52,543 bases of DNA from an uncultured Bacteroidaceae bacterium (GCA_905236985.1 CAJORF010000060.1:1-52543); one strand, 5' to 3'. Positions 28,001-35,364 are shown, numbered from the stretch's first letter. Notes: generated by a model not told the origin, from the sequence alone. Program-made: numbers and translations.

Positions 28001-28241
28001 CTGGAGCGGCGAGACTGAGCGCAGCCTCGGCTACATCCATCTGACACCCGTCAAGCGCGTCAAAACCAATGAGATTACCATCCGCCTCAAAGGTGCCGGC
28101 AAGGATGAGGATGCCTTCGGAGGCATCGTAGAAGTGGCAGAACCCGCAGCCGGCGAACTGGATCTATTCAAGGCCAAGAACGGTGGCGAGACAAAGAACG
28201 AACTCCGCATCGTGGAGATAGAATTTATGAACCACTATTAA
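25098..28241 (+). CDS. Secreted glycoside hydrolase family 2 enzyme with discoidin-like C-terminus
   Basis: A 1047-residue exported GH2 protein, probably a beta-galactosidase or beta-glucuronidase. Signal peptide VPSFLVLFFFLFSLLQGISA. The N-terminal sugar-binding jelly roll spans about 30-215 (GARQGADVYLNGHHLGFSDN). An Ig-like domain and then the TIM barrel follow, with acid/base Glu471 in FYESGNES and probable nucleophile Glu528 in MWAMEYCRDEG. Ig-like domains follow (VYVVSTADAVELFLNGRSLG). About 925-1025 is F5/8 type C-like (SFDDNELSEWKNDGR). Three GC-rich insertions (near residues 316-338, 658-671 and 863-877) look like degraded palindromic elements kept in frame. It sits between PL11 and tsaC, so action on RG-I side chains is inferred. 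The exact substrate is not decidable. Confidence 0.88.
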   Translation: MRQSSVPSFLVLFFFLFSLLQGISAIERKKLNFNADWELHIGDLEVSTPEGWKASRWGDGFEGALRITLPYAFNGDEAFRKDIVDLTDTIVWYRKVFQLPLSSAEAKAASPIENALEGTKFFIEFEGARQGADVYLNGHHLGFSDNGVMAFGFDLTPYIQEGENVLAVRCDNSWTYRDRVLNSRYQWNDRNFNANYGGLPKNVWLHITGKLYQTLPLYSDLGTTGTYVYASDYDIPGHKAVIHAESEVKNEDTRAHTFIYYARIMDIDGQEVAQFHGDTVTMQPGETRIVKAQQLVEGLHFWSWGYGYLYTVKTTLLPLSSPEVSPRGGLEGTSSEGTLDAVTTITGFRKTRFGEGKIWLNDRVMMVHGYAQRTSNEWPGVGLSVPAWLSDYSNGLMVESGGNMVRWMHVTPWKQDVESCDRVGLPQAMPAGDSEKDVEGARWQQRKALMRDAIIYNRNNPSILFYESGNESISREHMLEMKAIRDQYDPHGGRAIGSREMLDIDEAEYGGEMLYINKSKKHPMWAMEYCRDEGLRKYWNEWSYPYHKEGDGPLYRGKPATEYNHNMDQFAIEMVRRWYDYWRERPGTGTRVSSGGVKIVFSDTNTHHRGESNYRTSGVVDAMRIPKDAFFAHQVMWNGWVEPEEPKTYIIGHWNYGDAVPSLQAGGGAPVYVVSTADAVELFLNGRSLGKGKQQYRYLFTFEDVPFAPGTLEAVGSDGSRYKLETAGEPAQLLLSAIKTPDGTKADGADMVLFQVEVVDAQGRRCPLDDRMIHFKLDGEATWIGGIATRNNQTLQRPDDNRPEGLLDAAATKNISDNYVGATSLPVECGVNRVLVRTTTAAGTIRLTASADGLQPATIEVKSSPSLFGQEWGRGILSRGETPLTPSYTQQARGIEIVSATAGYDSEHAARSFDDNELSEWKNDGRLSTAWITYRLRDKARIDDICLKLTGWRLRSYPLEVYAGKQLIWSGETERSLGYIHLTPVKRVKTNEITIRLKGAGKDEDAFGGIVEVAEPAAGELDLFKAKNGGETKNELRIVEIEFMNHY
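26059..26112 (+). repeat. Degraded palindromic element inside GH2
   Basis: GTCTCCCCTCGCGGAGG followed by TTGGAGGGGACC and a second GGAGGGGACC. It encodes SPEVSPRGGLEGTSSEGT between the Ig-like domain and the TIM barrel. It is related in layout but diverged from the main family. Confidence 0.5.
27071..27109 (+). repeat. Degraded palindromic element inside GH2 (second site)
   Basis: GCAGTTCCTTCCCTACAGGC then GGGGGGAGGGGCCCCCG, encoding AVPSLQAGGGAP, recognisably close to [11 protein letters not shown]. It interrupts the usual link between HWNY and PVYVVS of GH2 C-terminal domains. Confidence 0.55.
27688..27726 (+). repeat. Degraded palindromic element inside GH2 (third site)
   Basis: CTCTCCCTCTCTCTTCGGGC followed by AGGAATGGGGGAGGGG, encoding SSPSLFGQEWGRG just before the discoidin-like domain. 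Confidence 0.5.
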
Positions 28242-28254
28242 CTCTCAACTACTA

Positions 28255-28836
28255 ATGAACAGCAAGGAACTGCGTGAGGAGGACATCCGCGCCGCCATCG
28301 AGGTGCTGCGGCAGGGCGGCACGATCCTCTACCCCACCGACACCATCTGGGGCATCGGCTGCGATGCCACCAACCCCGAAGCGGTGAAGAAAGTTTTTGA
28401 AATCAAGCAACGCGAGGACAGCAAAGCTCTCATCTGCCTGGTCGATAGCCCGGGACGCCTCCAGCGCTATGTACGCAATGTACCCGATGTGGCGTGGGAC
28501 ATCATCGACCTTGCTACCAAGCCCACGACCATCATCCTCGATGGCGTCAACGGCCTTGCCCCCAATCTTCTGGCTGAGGACGGAAGTGTAGGGTTGCGTG
28601 TCACCAACGAAGTCTTCTCGCACACCCTCTGCTACCGCTTCCAGAAAGCCATCGTCTCCACTTCGGCCAACCTCAGCGGACAGCCGTCTCCCCAGACCTT
28701 TGCCGACATCGACCCCGCCATCATCGAGGCTGTCGATTACGTCTGTCTCTCCCGTCAGCGCGACACCTCCCGCCACGACCCCTCAGCCATCATCAAGCTC
28801 ACCACTTCTGGAGAAGTCACCATCATTCGTAAATAG
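28255..28836 (+). CDS. tsaC: L-threonylcarbamoyladenylate synthase (YrdC/Sua5 type)
   Basis: Makes threonylcarbamoyl-AMP from threonine, bicarbonate and ATP for the t6A modification of ANN-decoding tRNAs. The 193-residue protein is a single YrdC domain without the Sua5 extension. Motifs: RQGGTILYPTDTIWGIGCDA, IKQREDSKALICL, VGLRVTNEVFSHTLC and VSTSANLSGQPSP. It lies 13 nt after GH2 and 10 nt before the CLC gene, so it is probably part of the same transcript. No separate promoter was seen. Confidence 0.95.
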   Translation: MNSKELREEDIRAAIEVLRQGGTILYPTDTIWGIGCDATNPEAVKKVFEIKQREDSKALICLVDSPGRLQRYVRNVPDVAWDIIDLATKPTTIILDGVNGLAPNLLAEDGSVGLRVTNEVFSHTLCYRFQKAIVSTSANLSGQPSPQTFADIDPAIIEAVDYVCLSRQRDTSRHDPSAIIKLTTSGEVTIIRK

Positions 28837-28846
28837 CACCCTCTAC

Positions 28847-30658
28847 ATGAATATTTCAAGAAGGATCAAGATCATTTGGCAGCGAATGACCATTCCCTCC
28901 AATGAGAACAGAGGCACCGTCGAGGCCTCCAAACGCCTCATGCTCTTTCTGGCTTTTGTCATCGGAGTCCTAACTGCACTATCTGGTTTGTTCCTCAAGT
29001 GGCTGATAGACACCATCAAGTATCTGCTCACACATCAATTCTCCATCACCGATGCCAACTGGCTCTATCTGCTTTACCCTGTCATCGGTATCTTCATCAC
29101 GGGTTTGTTCGTGCGCTATGTCGTGCGCGACGATATCGGACATGGCATCACCAAAATCCTCTACGCCATCGCCCGCAAGAAGAGCTTCATCAAGGCGCAC
29201 AACACATGGTCATCAGTCATCGCCTCCGGCATCACCATCGGCTTCGGCGGTAGCGTCGGAGCTGAGGCACCTATCGTGCTCACAGGTTCTGCCATCGGCA
29301 GCAATCTCGGGCGGCTCTTCCGTCTGGATCCCAAGCAGGTCATGCTCCTCGTGGGCTGTGGTGCCGCGGGTGCCGTCTCGGGAATCTTCAAGGCTCCCAT
29401 TGCCGGTCTCGTCTTCACGCTCGAAGTGTTGATGTTCGACTTCACGCTGGGCAGCCTCCTGCCCCTGCTCGTGGCTTGTGTCACAGCAGCAGCTGTCACC
29501 TTCGCCATCTCCGGTTCGGGCAATCTCTTCGAGTTCCATCTTGTCAATGCCTTCACCATCACGCGTGTGCCCGCGTATATTTTATTAGGTGTCTTCTGCG
29601 GTTTCATATCACTGTACTTCACCCGTGTGATGACGTGGCTCGAGAACTACTTCCGCCGTCTTGGTTCACCCTGGAAGCGTTTTCTGATCGCCAGCCCAAT
29701 CCTCGCCATACTCATCTTTCTCTTCCCCTCGCTCTACGGTGAGGGCTATGAGATGATTCGTCTGCTCCTCAACGGTCATGGCGAAGCCGACTGGAATCAG
29801 GTGCTTGAAGGCTCTCTCTTCTACGGTATTCCCCATGTCCTGTTGCTCTATCTTGCTGGTATCATTGTTTTTAAGGTCTTTGCCACAACATGTACGAACA
29901 GCGGTGGAGGTTGTGGTGGTACATTTGCGCCCAGCCTCTTCGTGGGATGTGTCTCAGGCTTCCTCTTCGCCGCGCTGTGGAACCTCCTGCCTGGCAACAC
30001 CATCATCGTACCCGAGAACAACTTCTCGCTCTTAGGAATGTGTGGTCTGATGAGCGGCGTCATGCACGCCCCACTGACAGGCATCTTTCTCATCGCAGAG
30101 ATTACTGGCGGCTATGGCCTCTTCCTACCCTTAATGATTGTAGCCGTCGCATCCTACCTGACCATCATCATCTTTGAGCCTCACAGCATCTACACCATGC
30201 GCTTGGCACGCAAGGGAGAGCTCGTCACACACAACAAGGATCACGCCATCCTCACACTCATGTCCATGGATTCTGTCATTGAACGCTACGAGGAACAGCT
30301 GCACCCTGCCGATGACCTCGGTGAGATTGTCCGTCAGATCTCCGGCTCCGTGCGCGATGTCTTCCCTGTCGTGGATGACGCAGGCCGTCTCCTGGGCGTG
30401 CTTTATCTCGATGATGTTCGCCATGTCATGTTCCGCACCGAGCTTTACCATCGCGTCCATGTGCGCGACCTGATGAAACCCGCTCCTGCACGTCTGACCA
30501 CCAACGATGCTATGGATCTCGTCATGTCTGCTTTCGACCGCACCAAGGCATGGACGCTCCCCGTTGTCGATACCGACAGCCTCTTCGTCGGTTTCATCCG
30601 CCGCAGTCATGTCTTTGCGCTGTATCGGACAATGATGCAGGATTTGAGTGAGGAATAA
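28847..30658 (+). CDS. CLC-family chloride channel/antiporter with CBS domains
   Basis: A 603-residue membrane protein. Three CLC selectivity signatures are present: GSVGAEAPIVLTGSAIGSNL (with the gating Glu), CGAAGAVSGIFKAPIAGLVF and NSGGGCGGTFAPSLFVG. About ten or more hydrophobic helices span residues 25-500. A cytosolic CBS pair occupies about 510-600 (IVRQISGSVRDVFPVVDDAG and VRDLMKPAPARLTTNDAMD), likely regulatory. The retained gating Glu suggests a proton/chloride antiporter. The start ATG 28847 (MNISRRIKIIWQRM) lies 10 nt after tsaC; the longer open frame upstream is only the shadow of tsaC. Confidence 0.93.
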   Translation: MNISRRIKIIWQRMTIPSNENRGTVEASKRLMLFLAFVIGVLTALSGLFLKWLIDTIKYLLTHQFSITDANWLYLLYPVIGIFITGLFVRYVVRDDIGHGITKILYAIARKKSFIKAHNTWSSVIASGITIGFGGSVGAEAPIVLTGSAIGSNLGRLFRLDPKQVMLLVGCGAAGAVSGIFKAPIAGLVFTLEVLMFDFTLGSLLPLLVACVTAAAVTFAISGSGNLFEFHLVNAFTITRVPAYILLGVFCGFISLYFTRVMTWLENYFRRLGSPWKRFLIASPILAILIFLFPSLYGEGYEMIRLLLNGHGEADWNQVLEGSLFYGIPHVLLLYLAGIIVFKVFATTCTNSGGGCGGTFAPSLFVGCVSGFLFAALWNLLPGNTIIVPENNFSLLGMCGLMSGVMHAPLTGIFLIAEITGGYGLFLPLMIVAVASYLTIIIFEPHSIYTMRLARKGELVTHNKDHAILTLMSMDSVIERYEEQLHPADDLGEIVRQISGSVRDVFPVVDDAGRLLGVLYLDDVRHVMFRTELYHRVHVRDLMKPAPARLTTNDAMDLVMSAFDRTKAWTLPVVDTDSLFVGFIRRSHVFALYRTMMQDLSEE

Positions 30659-30660
30659 AA

Positions 30661-30695
30661 GAGTCACCCCCGTCCTAACGAGCGGGGGTATGTCC
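30661..30695 (-). repeat. Palindromic element copy 7 (reverse)
   Basis: GAGTCACCCCCGTCC, then TAACGAGCGGGGGTATGTCC. It starts two nucleotides after the CLC stop codon. Shorter and more diverged than the others. Inverted partner of copy 8. Confidence 0.65.
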
Positions 30696-30737
30696 CTTTG
30701 AAACGATTAAGGCAACTTCAAATAATTTGTATATATA

Positions 30738-31760
30738 ATGGATAATCATCATACATCGCGCCAGGCTCTCCCCTCCCTGGCGGGAGAGGACGGGAGTGGG
30801 TCTTTGAACATCGTCTTCATGGGCACTCCCGAGTTCGCAGTGGAGTCCCTCAAGAAACTAGTTGAGAATGGGTATCATGTCGTGGCGGTTGTCACAATGC
30901 CGGATAAACCTGTTGGTCGTCACCACGACACCTTGCAGGCCTCGCCCGTCAAGCAGTATGCCCTCAGTCAAGGACTTCCTGTGTTGCAGCCCGAACGTCT
31001 GAAGGACGAAACATTCCTTGAGGAACTGCGCAGCTATCATGCAGACCTCCAGATTGTCGTCGCCTTCCGTATGCTGCCCGAAGTGGTGTGGGCGATGCCG
31101 CCTTTGGGAACGTTCAACCTTCATGCAGCCCTGTTGCCGCAGTACCGTGGCGCAGCACCCATCAACTGGGCAGTCATCAATGGCGAGACGGAAACGGGCG
31201 TCACCACTTTCTTCCTCGACCACGACATCGACACAGGCCGCATCATCCATCGGGTGCCGTCGCCCATTGCCGACACTGACACCGTAGGCGATGTCTATGA
31301 CCGCCTGATGTACCTCGGTGCCGATCTCGTTCTTCGCACCGTCGATGACATCGCCGCCGGGAATATTCAACCCATCGACCAAAGCAGCGTACTCGGCGAT
31401 TTGTCCGCCGAGACTCTTTTAAGGCCAGCTCCCAAGCTCTCCCGCGATAACACCCAGATCCTCTGGCATCAACACACCGTCAAGTCGGCCTACGACTTCA
31501 TCCGCGGCCTCTCCCCGTACCCTGGTGCTTGGACAACGCTTCGTACTGCTGACGGCAAGGACACGCAGCTCAAGGTTTTCTTCTCTGAGAAAGAAACCAC
31601 CTTCCCCGCCGACGGCAATGAATATGGTCCCCTACTCATTCACTTGCGCGATGGCTACCTCCGCCTCACCGACATCCAGTTAGCTGGCAAGCGGCGCATG
31701 AGCGTACAGGACTTCCTCCGAGGAGCGCATCTCGAAGGTGCAGAGCTCGTTGAGCTATAG
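30738..31760 (+). CDS. fmt: Methionyl-tRNA formyltransferase
   Basis: Formylates initiator Met-tRNA using 10-formyl-tetrahydrofolate. The 340-residue protein has an N-terminal formyltransferase domain (LNIVFMGTPEFAVESLKKL; FNLHAALLPQYRGAAPINWA with catalytic Asn/His; GVTTFFLDHDIDTGRI with catalytic Asp) and a C-terminal OB-like domain (about 215-335). The family normally starts just before RIVFMGTPEFA. Here MDNHHTSRQ and an in-frame palindromic element (ALPSLAGEDGSGS) precede it. No other ATG lies between 30738 and the core; a TTG at 30804 is the only alternative start. Confidence 0.97.
   Translation: MDNHHTSRQALPSLAGEDGSGSLNIVFMGTPEFAVESLKKLVENGYHVVAVVTMPDKPVGRHHDTLQASPVKQYALSQGLPVLQPERLKDETFLEELRSYHADLQIVVAFRMLPEVVWAMPPLGTFNLHAALLPQYRGAAPINWAVINGETETGVTTFFLDHDIDTGRIIHRVPSPIADTDTVGDVYDRLMYLGADLVLRTVDDIAAGNIQPIDQSSVLGDLSAETLLRPAPKLSRDNTQILWHQHTVKSAYDFIRGLSPYPGAWTTLRTADGKDTQLKVFFSEKETTFPADGNEYGPLLIHLRDGYLRLTDIQLAGKRRMSVQDFLRGAHLEGAELVEL
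30764..30802 (+). repeat. Palindromic element copy 8 (forward, in the fmt N-terminus)
   Basis: GGCTCTCCCCTCCCTGGCGG then GAGAGGACGGGAGTGGGTC, encoding ALPSLAGEDGSGS nine codons after the ATG. Spacer to copy 7 is 68 nt and contains the fmt start codon. Confidence 0.8.
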
Positions 31761-31929
31761 CCTTCCGATAAACTATGAACAATGTTCTTTCTGCTGGGAA
31801 AATGGAGTTTATCGCTGTTGTGGAGATGCGGAGCTAACAGAGGAGAAGTAAAAGGAAAGTAGCTTCTTCATATACTGTCCACATTATGATATTATTGGAG
31901 CGATATTCCACAAATAGGATGAACAAATC

Positions 31930-32028
31930 ATGAACAAGAAAACCATCGTCAACGCTCTGCTCGCCCTCGTCTCAATAACAGGGCAGGGACTTTCCGCTTC
32001 GCAGTCTGCCATCGAACTTAGGGCATGA
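31930..32028 (+). pseudogene. Orphan signal-peptide stub
   Basis: A 32-codon ORF, MNKKTIVNALLALVSITGQG followed by LSASQSAIELRA and TGA. It looks like the signal peptide of an exported protein whose mature part has been lost. It ends two nucleotides before the 3' end of the convergent lipoprotein gene. The 169 nt upstream, after fmt, hold only a weak inverted repeat (31766-31774 with 31806-31814) and no gene I can support. Confidence 0.5.
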
Positions 32029-32029
32029 T

Positions 32030-33352
32030 TTACATGTAAATAGGACGGATACCCGTTTCGAGCGGGTCGTAACGGATAACCTCGCAGCCGGCAGGGAGAT
32101 CGTCGAAGGCTTTGTTGCTCACTTGGGCATTCATGTTGATGTAAATCTCCTTCAGGCTGGGACAGCCAGTGATGGCGTAGTCTTCGAATGTCAGCGTGGC
32201 CTCGTCGAAACGGATGACTTCCACATTAGGCAGATCTTCTATCAGCTTGCTTGTGATCTTGGCGAGGGGCGCGAACTTTATCTCGCGTTTGCCGCCAGGA
32301 ACGTAAAGCAGTTTTAGGAAGGTCGTCGTCTTGGTCGAGCTGGTATATTTGATCTTGTACACGCATCCGTCATACGCGTTGATATATCGGTTTTCGTCAT
32401 TGAACACATAGATCTCCTGCAGGTTAGTGCCATGGGTTTTCAGCCCCTGTACATATTCACCGATACTGAAGATGTTAAGGCTCAGGTAGAGCTCGCGCAC
32501 ATGCTCGTTGATGCCGCCGATGGGATCAAAAGCGGTGATACGATAGCCAAGGGCTCCGAAAGGCACGCTCACCTGCTCATCGTCGGTGAGCACTTGGCGA
32601 ATGTTGAAGTGCTTGTCGCGAAAGTCGTAAACGAATTTGTCGTCCTGTGCCAAGGGCATATCGATGTTCCAAGGTTGCAATGTGCCTTTGTATTGGCTGA
32701 GGTCGGCCCTCATCCTATAGACGTTGTTGCGGTTGGTGGGGTCTGCAACATACCATGTGCCATCGGCGAGGGCATAGACCCAGGCATGACCACCGGTATT
32801 AGCCAGGAAGCCTGTGGCCACAGTGGCCTTGATACCCTGTGTGTGGAGCATGGCCACCATCAGGTTGGAATAACCCTGACACACGGCCACTCGGTTTTTG
32901 GACACGCTGTAGGCATCCTGGTCGTTGTAGTCGTATCTGATGTTCGCACGAATCCATTTCAGTATGGACATCATCTTGGTGTACTGCTTATTCTCGGTAG
33001 ATAGAATCGTGCCCTCAACAAAGTCCTTCAACTCAGCCAGATGTTCGTCGGTGATTTCCACGCTGTTAAGACTGGCAGCCATATTGGTGTCGGCTTCGCA
33101 CATCAGTTTATTGGCATGTTCGGCTATGACGGGGTCGTTGTAGTAATGGCTGTAATCCGATGGATCGGTGTAAGCGCCAGTCAAGAGTTTCTCGCCATTG
33201 CGTTGGGCAAACATGTTATTCTCGGGTGCCGACATCTTGACCTCGCTGTTTAAGGGTTCAGAGGGAGCCATTTCGCCTAAGTCATCGGCATTGGAACAGG
33301 CAGTTAGCAGAGCTGCGATGCTCATGAGGTAAAAGAATAATTTCAAATTCAT
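32030..33352 (-). CDS. Lipoprotein with transglutaminase-like domain and BspA-like repeats
   Basis: A 440-residue predicted surface or periplasmic lipoprotein. The lipobox is LLTACS with Cys19. The transglutaminase-like cysteine-protease fold covers about 120-215, with Cys158 in AVCQGYSNLMVAML, His189 in NTGGHAWVYAL and Asp204 in WYVADPTN forming the expected triad. The C-terminal 150 residues contain BspA-like leucine-rich segments (FEDYAITGCPSLKEIYINMN). Such proteins are often predicted peptidases or amidases; substrate unknown. The ATG at 33352 is chosen because it begins the lipoprotein signal. A complete promoter precedes it. Confidence 0.85.
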   Translation of the reverse strand: MNLKLFFYLMSIAALLTACSNADDLGEMAPSEPLNSEVKMSAPENNMFAQRNGEKLLTGAYTDPSDYSHYYNDPVIAEHANKLMCEADTNMAASLNSVEITDEHLAELKDFVEGTILSTENKQYTKMMSILKWIRANIRYDYNDQDAYSVSKNRVAVCQGYSNLMVAMLHTQGIKATVATGFLANTGGHAWVYALADGTWYVADPTNRNNVYRMRADLSQYKGTLQPWNIDMPLAQDDKFVYDFRDKHFNIRQVLTDDEQVSVPFGALGYRITAFDPIGGINEHVRELYLSLNIFSIGEYVQGLKTHGTNLQEIYVFNDENRYINAYDGCVYKIKYTSSTKTTTFLKLLYVPGGKREIKFAPLAKITSKLIEDLPNVEVIRFDEATLTFEDYAITGCPSLKEIYINMNAQVSNKAFDDLPAGCEVIRYDPLETGIRPIYM

Positions 33353-33376
33353 AACTTTCTGTTTTTTAACTCGCCG

Positions 33377-33407
33377 CAAAAGTAGCCATTTATATCTTAT
33401 GCACAAA
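33377..33407 (-). promoter_or_regulatory. Promoter of the transglutaminase-like lipoprotein gene
   Basis: On the minus strand TTTG (33407-33404), a 19-nt spacer, then TACTTTTG (33384-33377), matching the Bacteroidota consensus. Confidence 0.7.
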
Positions 33408-33629
33408 ATAAAAGCGAGATTTTATTTATATATGATATTTTTCTTCCATAAAAAAATCATCCCCATTGAGATATGACAGCAACTGTGTGCGTTATTCATT
33501 TTTAATTTAACTCGTCCCATTTTTATTGGACACTCATATTTTAGTTATAAAAAAAGACTGCCAACAATCTATGACGAGGAGGTGATTAGAATGAATTCAT
33601 GTGATTATTCGTGCTAAAAGTACACGTCC

Positions 33630-33695
33630 AGTCGCATCGCCTCACACGTATAGTCGCATCGGCTTACACGTATATACGCTCATGCCGATACGACT
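33630..33695 (+). repeat. Three abutting 22-bp repeats, the third inverted
   Basis: Unit 1 (33630-33651) AGTCGCATCGCC ..., unit 2 (33652-33673) AGTCGCATCGGC ..., both ending ACACGTAT. Unit 3 (33674-33695) is the reverse complement form, AGTCGTATCGGC ... GCGTAT on the minus strand. Units 2 and 3 meet head to head and could form a 22-bp imperfect hairpin (17 of 22 paired). It lies about 70 nt before the -7 box of the tryptophanase-family gene. Confidence 0.75.
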
Positions 33696-33737
33696 ATACG
33701 TTCAGAAAATTGGGAGCAGTTCAAAATAATTGAAGTT

Positions 33738-33772
33738 TTTGTCGGTCAATACAAATAAAAGTGTTACCTTTG
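33738..33772 (+). promoter_or_regulatory. Promoter of the tryptophanase-family gene
   Basis: TTTG at 33738-33741 and a perfect TACCTTTG at 33765-33772, with a slightly long 23-nt spacer. Confidence 0.65.
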
Positions 33773-33819
33773 CCGCCGAATTAGACTTTTTTATTCACTT
33801 CTAAATATCTTAACCTGCA

Positions 33820-35271
33820 ATGTCAACAGTACGATTTTATCAACAGGAGCACCAGGTGCCCTTAGAGATGCACAAAGTTCGTGTCGTCCAGAAACTGAAC
33901 CTGCTGCATGTGGAGGAGCGCCTGCGCGCTATCCAGGAGGCTGGCAATAACACGTTCCTGCTTCAGAACAAAGACATCTATCTCGACATGATCACCGACT
34001 CGGGCGTCAACGCTATGTCCGACCGTCAGGTGGCTGCCATGAGCATCGCCGATGACTCCTACGCCGGCTCCGAGACATGGAACCGCGCCAAGGCTGCCGT
34101 CAAGGAGGTCTTTGGTGTCGATAACTTGCTGCCCGCCCACCAGGGACGCGCTGCCGAGAACATCCTGGCTGAGGCTTTCGTGAAGCCCGGCATGGTGACT
34201 CTCATGAACTTCCACTTCACCACAACAAAGGCTCACATCACACGCGTCGGCGGTGAGGTTATCGAGCTCGTGCACAAAAAGGGTCTGAAGCCCCAGAGCG
34301 ACGATCCGTTCAAGGGTGACTTCGACCTGAAGGCTCTGAAGAAAACCATCGACGAATACACACCTGAGAAGGTGGCCTTCGTGCGCGTAGAAGCTGGCAC
34401 AAACCTCATCGGGGGGCAGCCCGTCAGCTTAGAGAACATGCTGGCAGTCACGGACATCTGCCACGACAAGGGTGTTATCAGCGTACTCGATGCTTCGCTG
34501 CTTCAGGACAATGTCTATTTCATGAAGACGCGCGAGCCCCGCTGCAAGTACATGGAGACGAAGGAAATCTACCGCTTGCTGGCCAGCCGCTTCGACATCA
34601 TCTACTTCTCCGCCCGTAAGCTCGGCTTCTCACGCGGTGGTTTCATCCTCAGCAGCGATCCCAAGTGGACGAATCAGATGATGGAGTTCGTTCCCCTATA
34701 CGAGGGCTTCCTGACCTACGGTGGTATGGAAGTGCGTTCCATCGAGGCTGCTGCAGAAGGTCTGCTCGAATCCTTGGATATGGAGTACATCAACCAAGGT
34801 CCCGAATTCATCGCCTACCTGGTGAAGGAGCTCGATGACTACGGTGTGCCCGTCATCAAGCCCGCCGGTGGTCTGGGTGCTCACCTGAACTGCTCGGAGT
34901 TCGTACCTCAGATGCCTCACGACCAGTATCCCGCTGCAGCCGTCGGTGCCGCTATCTACATCGCAGGCGGTATCCGTGGTATGGAACGTGGTACGGTAAG
35001 TGAGCAGCGCGAGCCGGATGGCACGGAGCGTTACGCAGAACTGGAGTTGCAGCGTCTGGCTGTTCCCCGCCGCGTGTTCACCCTCTCGCAGATCAAGTAC
35101 TGCGCCGACCGTGTGAAATGGGTATGGGACAACCGCGAGCTCATCGGCGGTCTGGAATGGACCAACGAACCCAAGGTGCTCCGCTTCTTCTTCGGTCGCA
35201 TGAAGGAGATTGGCTACTGGCAGGAGGAGCTCGTCAAGAAGTTCCGTCAGGACTTCGGCGACTCGCTGTAA
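33820..35271 (+). CDS. Tryptophanase/tyrosine phenol-lyase family enzyme
   Basis: A 483-residue PLP-dependent beta-eliminating lyase of the aspartate aminotransferase fold. Tryptophanase makes indole, pyruvate and ammonia from tryptophan; tyrosine phenol-lyase makes phenol from tyrosine. Family landmarks: LLPAHQGRAAENIL, TLMNFHFTTTKAHI, FVRVEAGTNLIGGQPVS, Asp224 in SVLDASLLQDN (pairs with the PLP nitrogen) and YIAGGIRGMERGT. The PLP lysine region is YFSARKLGFSRGGFIL, with Lys267 aligned to the catalytic Lys. Classical members have SAKKD or SGKKD here, so the preceding Lys and the following Asp are changed. Substrate is therefore uncertain. It has its own promoter behind unusual repeats and is followed by a terminator. 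Confidence 0.82.
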   Translation: MSTVRFYQQEHQVPLEMHKVRVVQKLNLLHVEERLRAIQEAGNNTFLLQNKDIYLDMITDSGVNAMSDRQVAAMSIADDSYAGSETWNRAKAAVKEVFGVDNLLPAHQGRAAENILAEAFVKPGMVTLMNFHFTTTKAHITRVGGEVIELVHKKGLKPQSDDPFKGDFDLKALKKTIDEYTPEKVAFVRVEAGTNLIGGQPVSLENMLAVTDICHDKGVISVLDASLLQDNVYFMKTREPRCKYMETKEIYRLLASRFDIIYFSARKLGFSRGGFILSSDPKWTNQMMEFVPLYEGFLTYGGMEVRSIEAAAEGLLESLDMEYINQGPEFIAYLVKELDDYGVPVIKPAGGLGAHLNCSEFVPQMPHDQYPAAAVGAAIYIAGGIRGMERGTVSEQREPDGTERYAELELQRLAVPRRVFTLSQIKYCADRVKWVWDNRELIGGLEWTNEPKVLRFFFGRMKEIGYWQEELVKKFRQDFGDSL

Positions 35272-35297
35272 TCGCCAGCACCACAGATATACACACC

Positions 35298-35331
35298 ATG
35301 CGGGCGGGACCAACTGAGGTTCCGCCCGCAT
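35298..35331 (+). terminator. Terminator after the tryptophanase-family gene
   Basis: ATGCGGGCGG pairs with CCGCCCGCAT around a loop of about 14 nt, followed by TGTTCTG. It lies in the gap between convergent genes. Confidence 0.7.
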
Positions 35332-35364
35332 TGTTCTGTATCGTCTTTATCTCCAGCGTCTGAC

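Larger units (their letters stand above)
33353..33819. other. 467-nt intergenic region with two divergent promoters and 22-bp repeats
   Basis: Contains the leftward promoter of the lipoprotein gene, three contiguous 22-bp repeats (33630-33695) and the rightward -7 box of the tryptophanase-family gene. The stretch 33408-33629 is AT-rich; I see no ORF or hairpin worth naming there. Confidence 0.7.

Noticed and set aside
28598-28846. Long N-terminal extension of the CLC protein
   Set aside because: It overlaps tsaC in another frame and is low-complexity; the membrane protein begins naturally at 28847.
31775-31837. A 20-codon ORF after fmt (MNNVLSAGKMEFIAVVEMRS)
   Set aside because: No signal, no promoter and no recognisable similarity; it overlaps a weak inverted repeat and is likely chance.
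33630-33695. CRISPR array
   Set aside because: The 22-bp units abut without spacers, one is inverted, and no cas gene is present.
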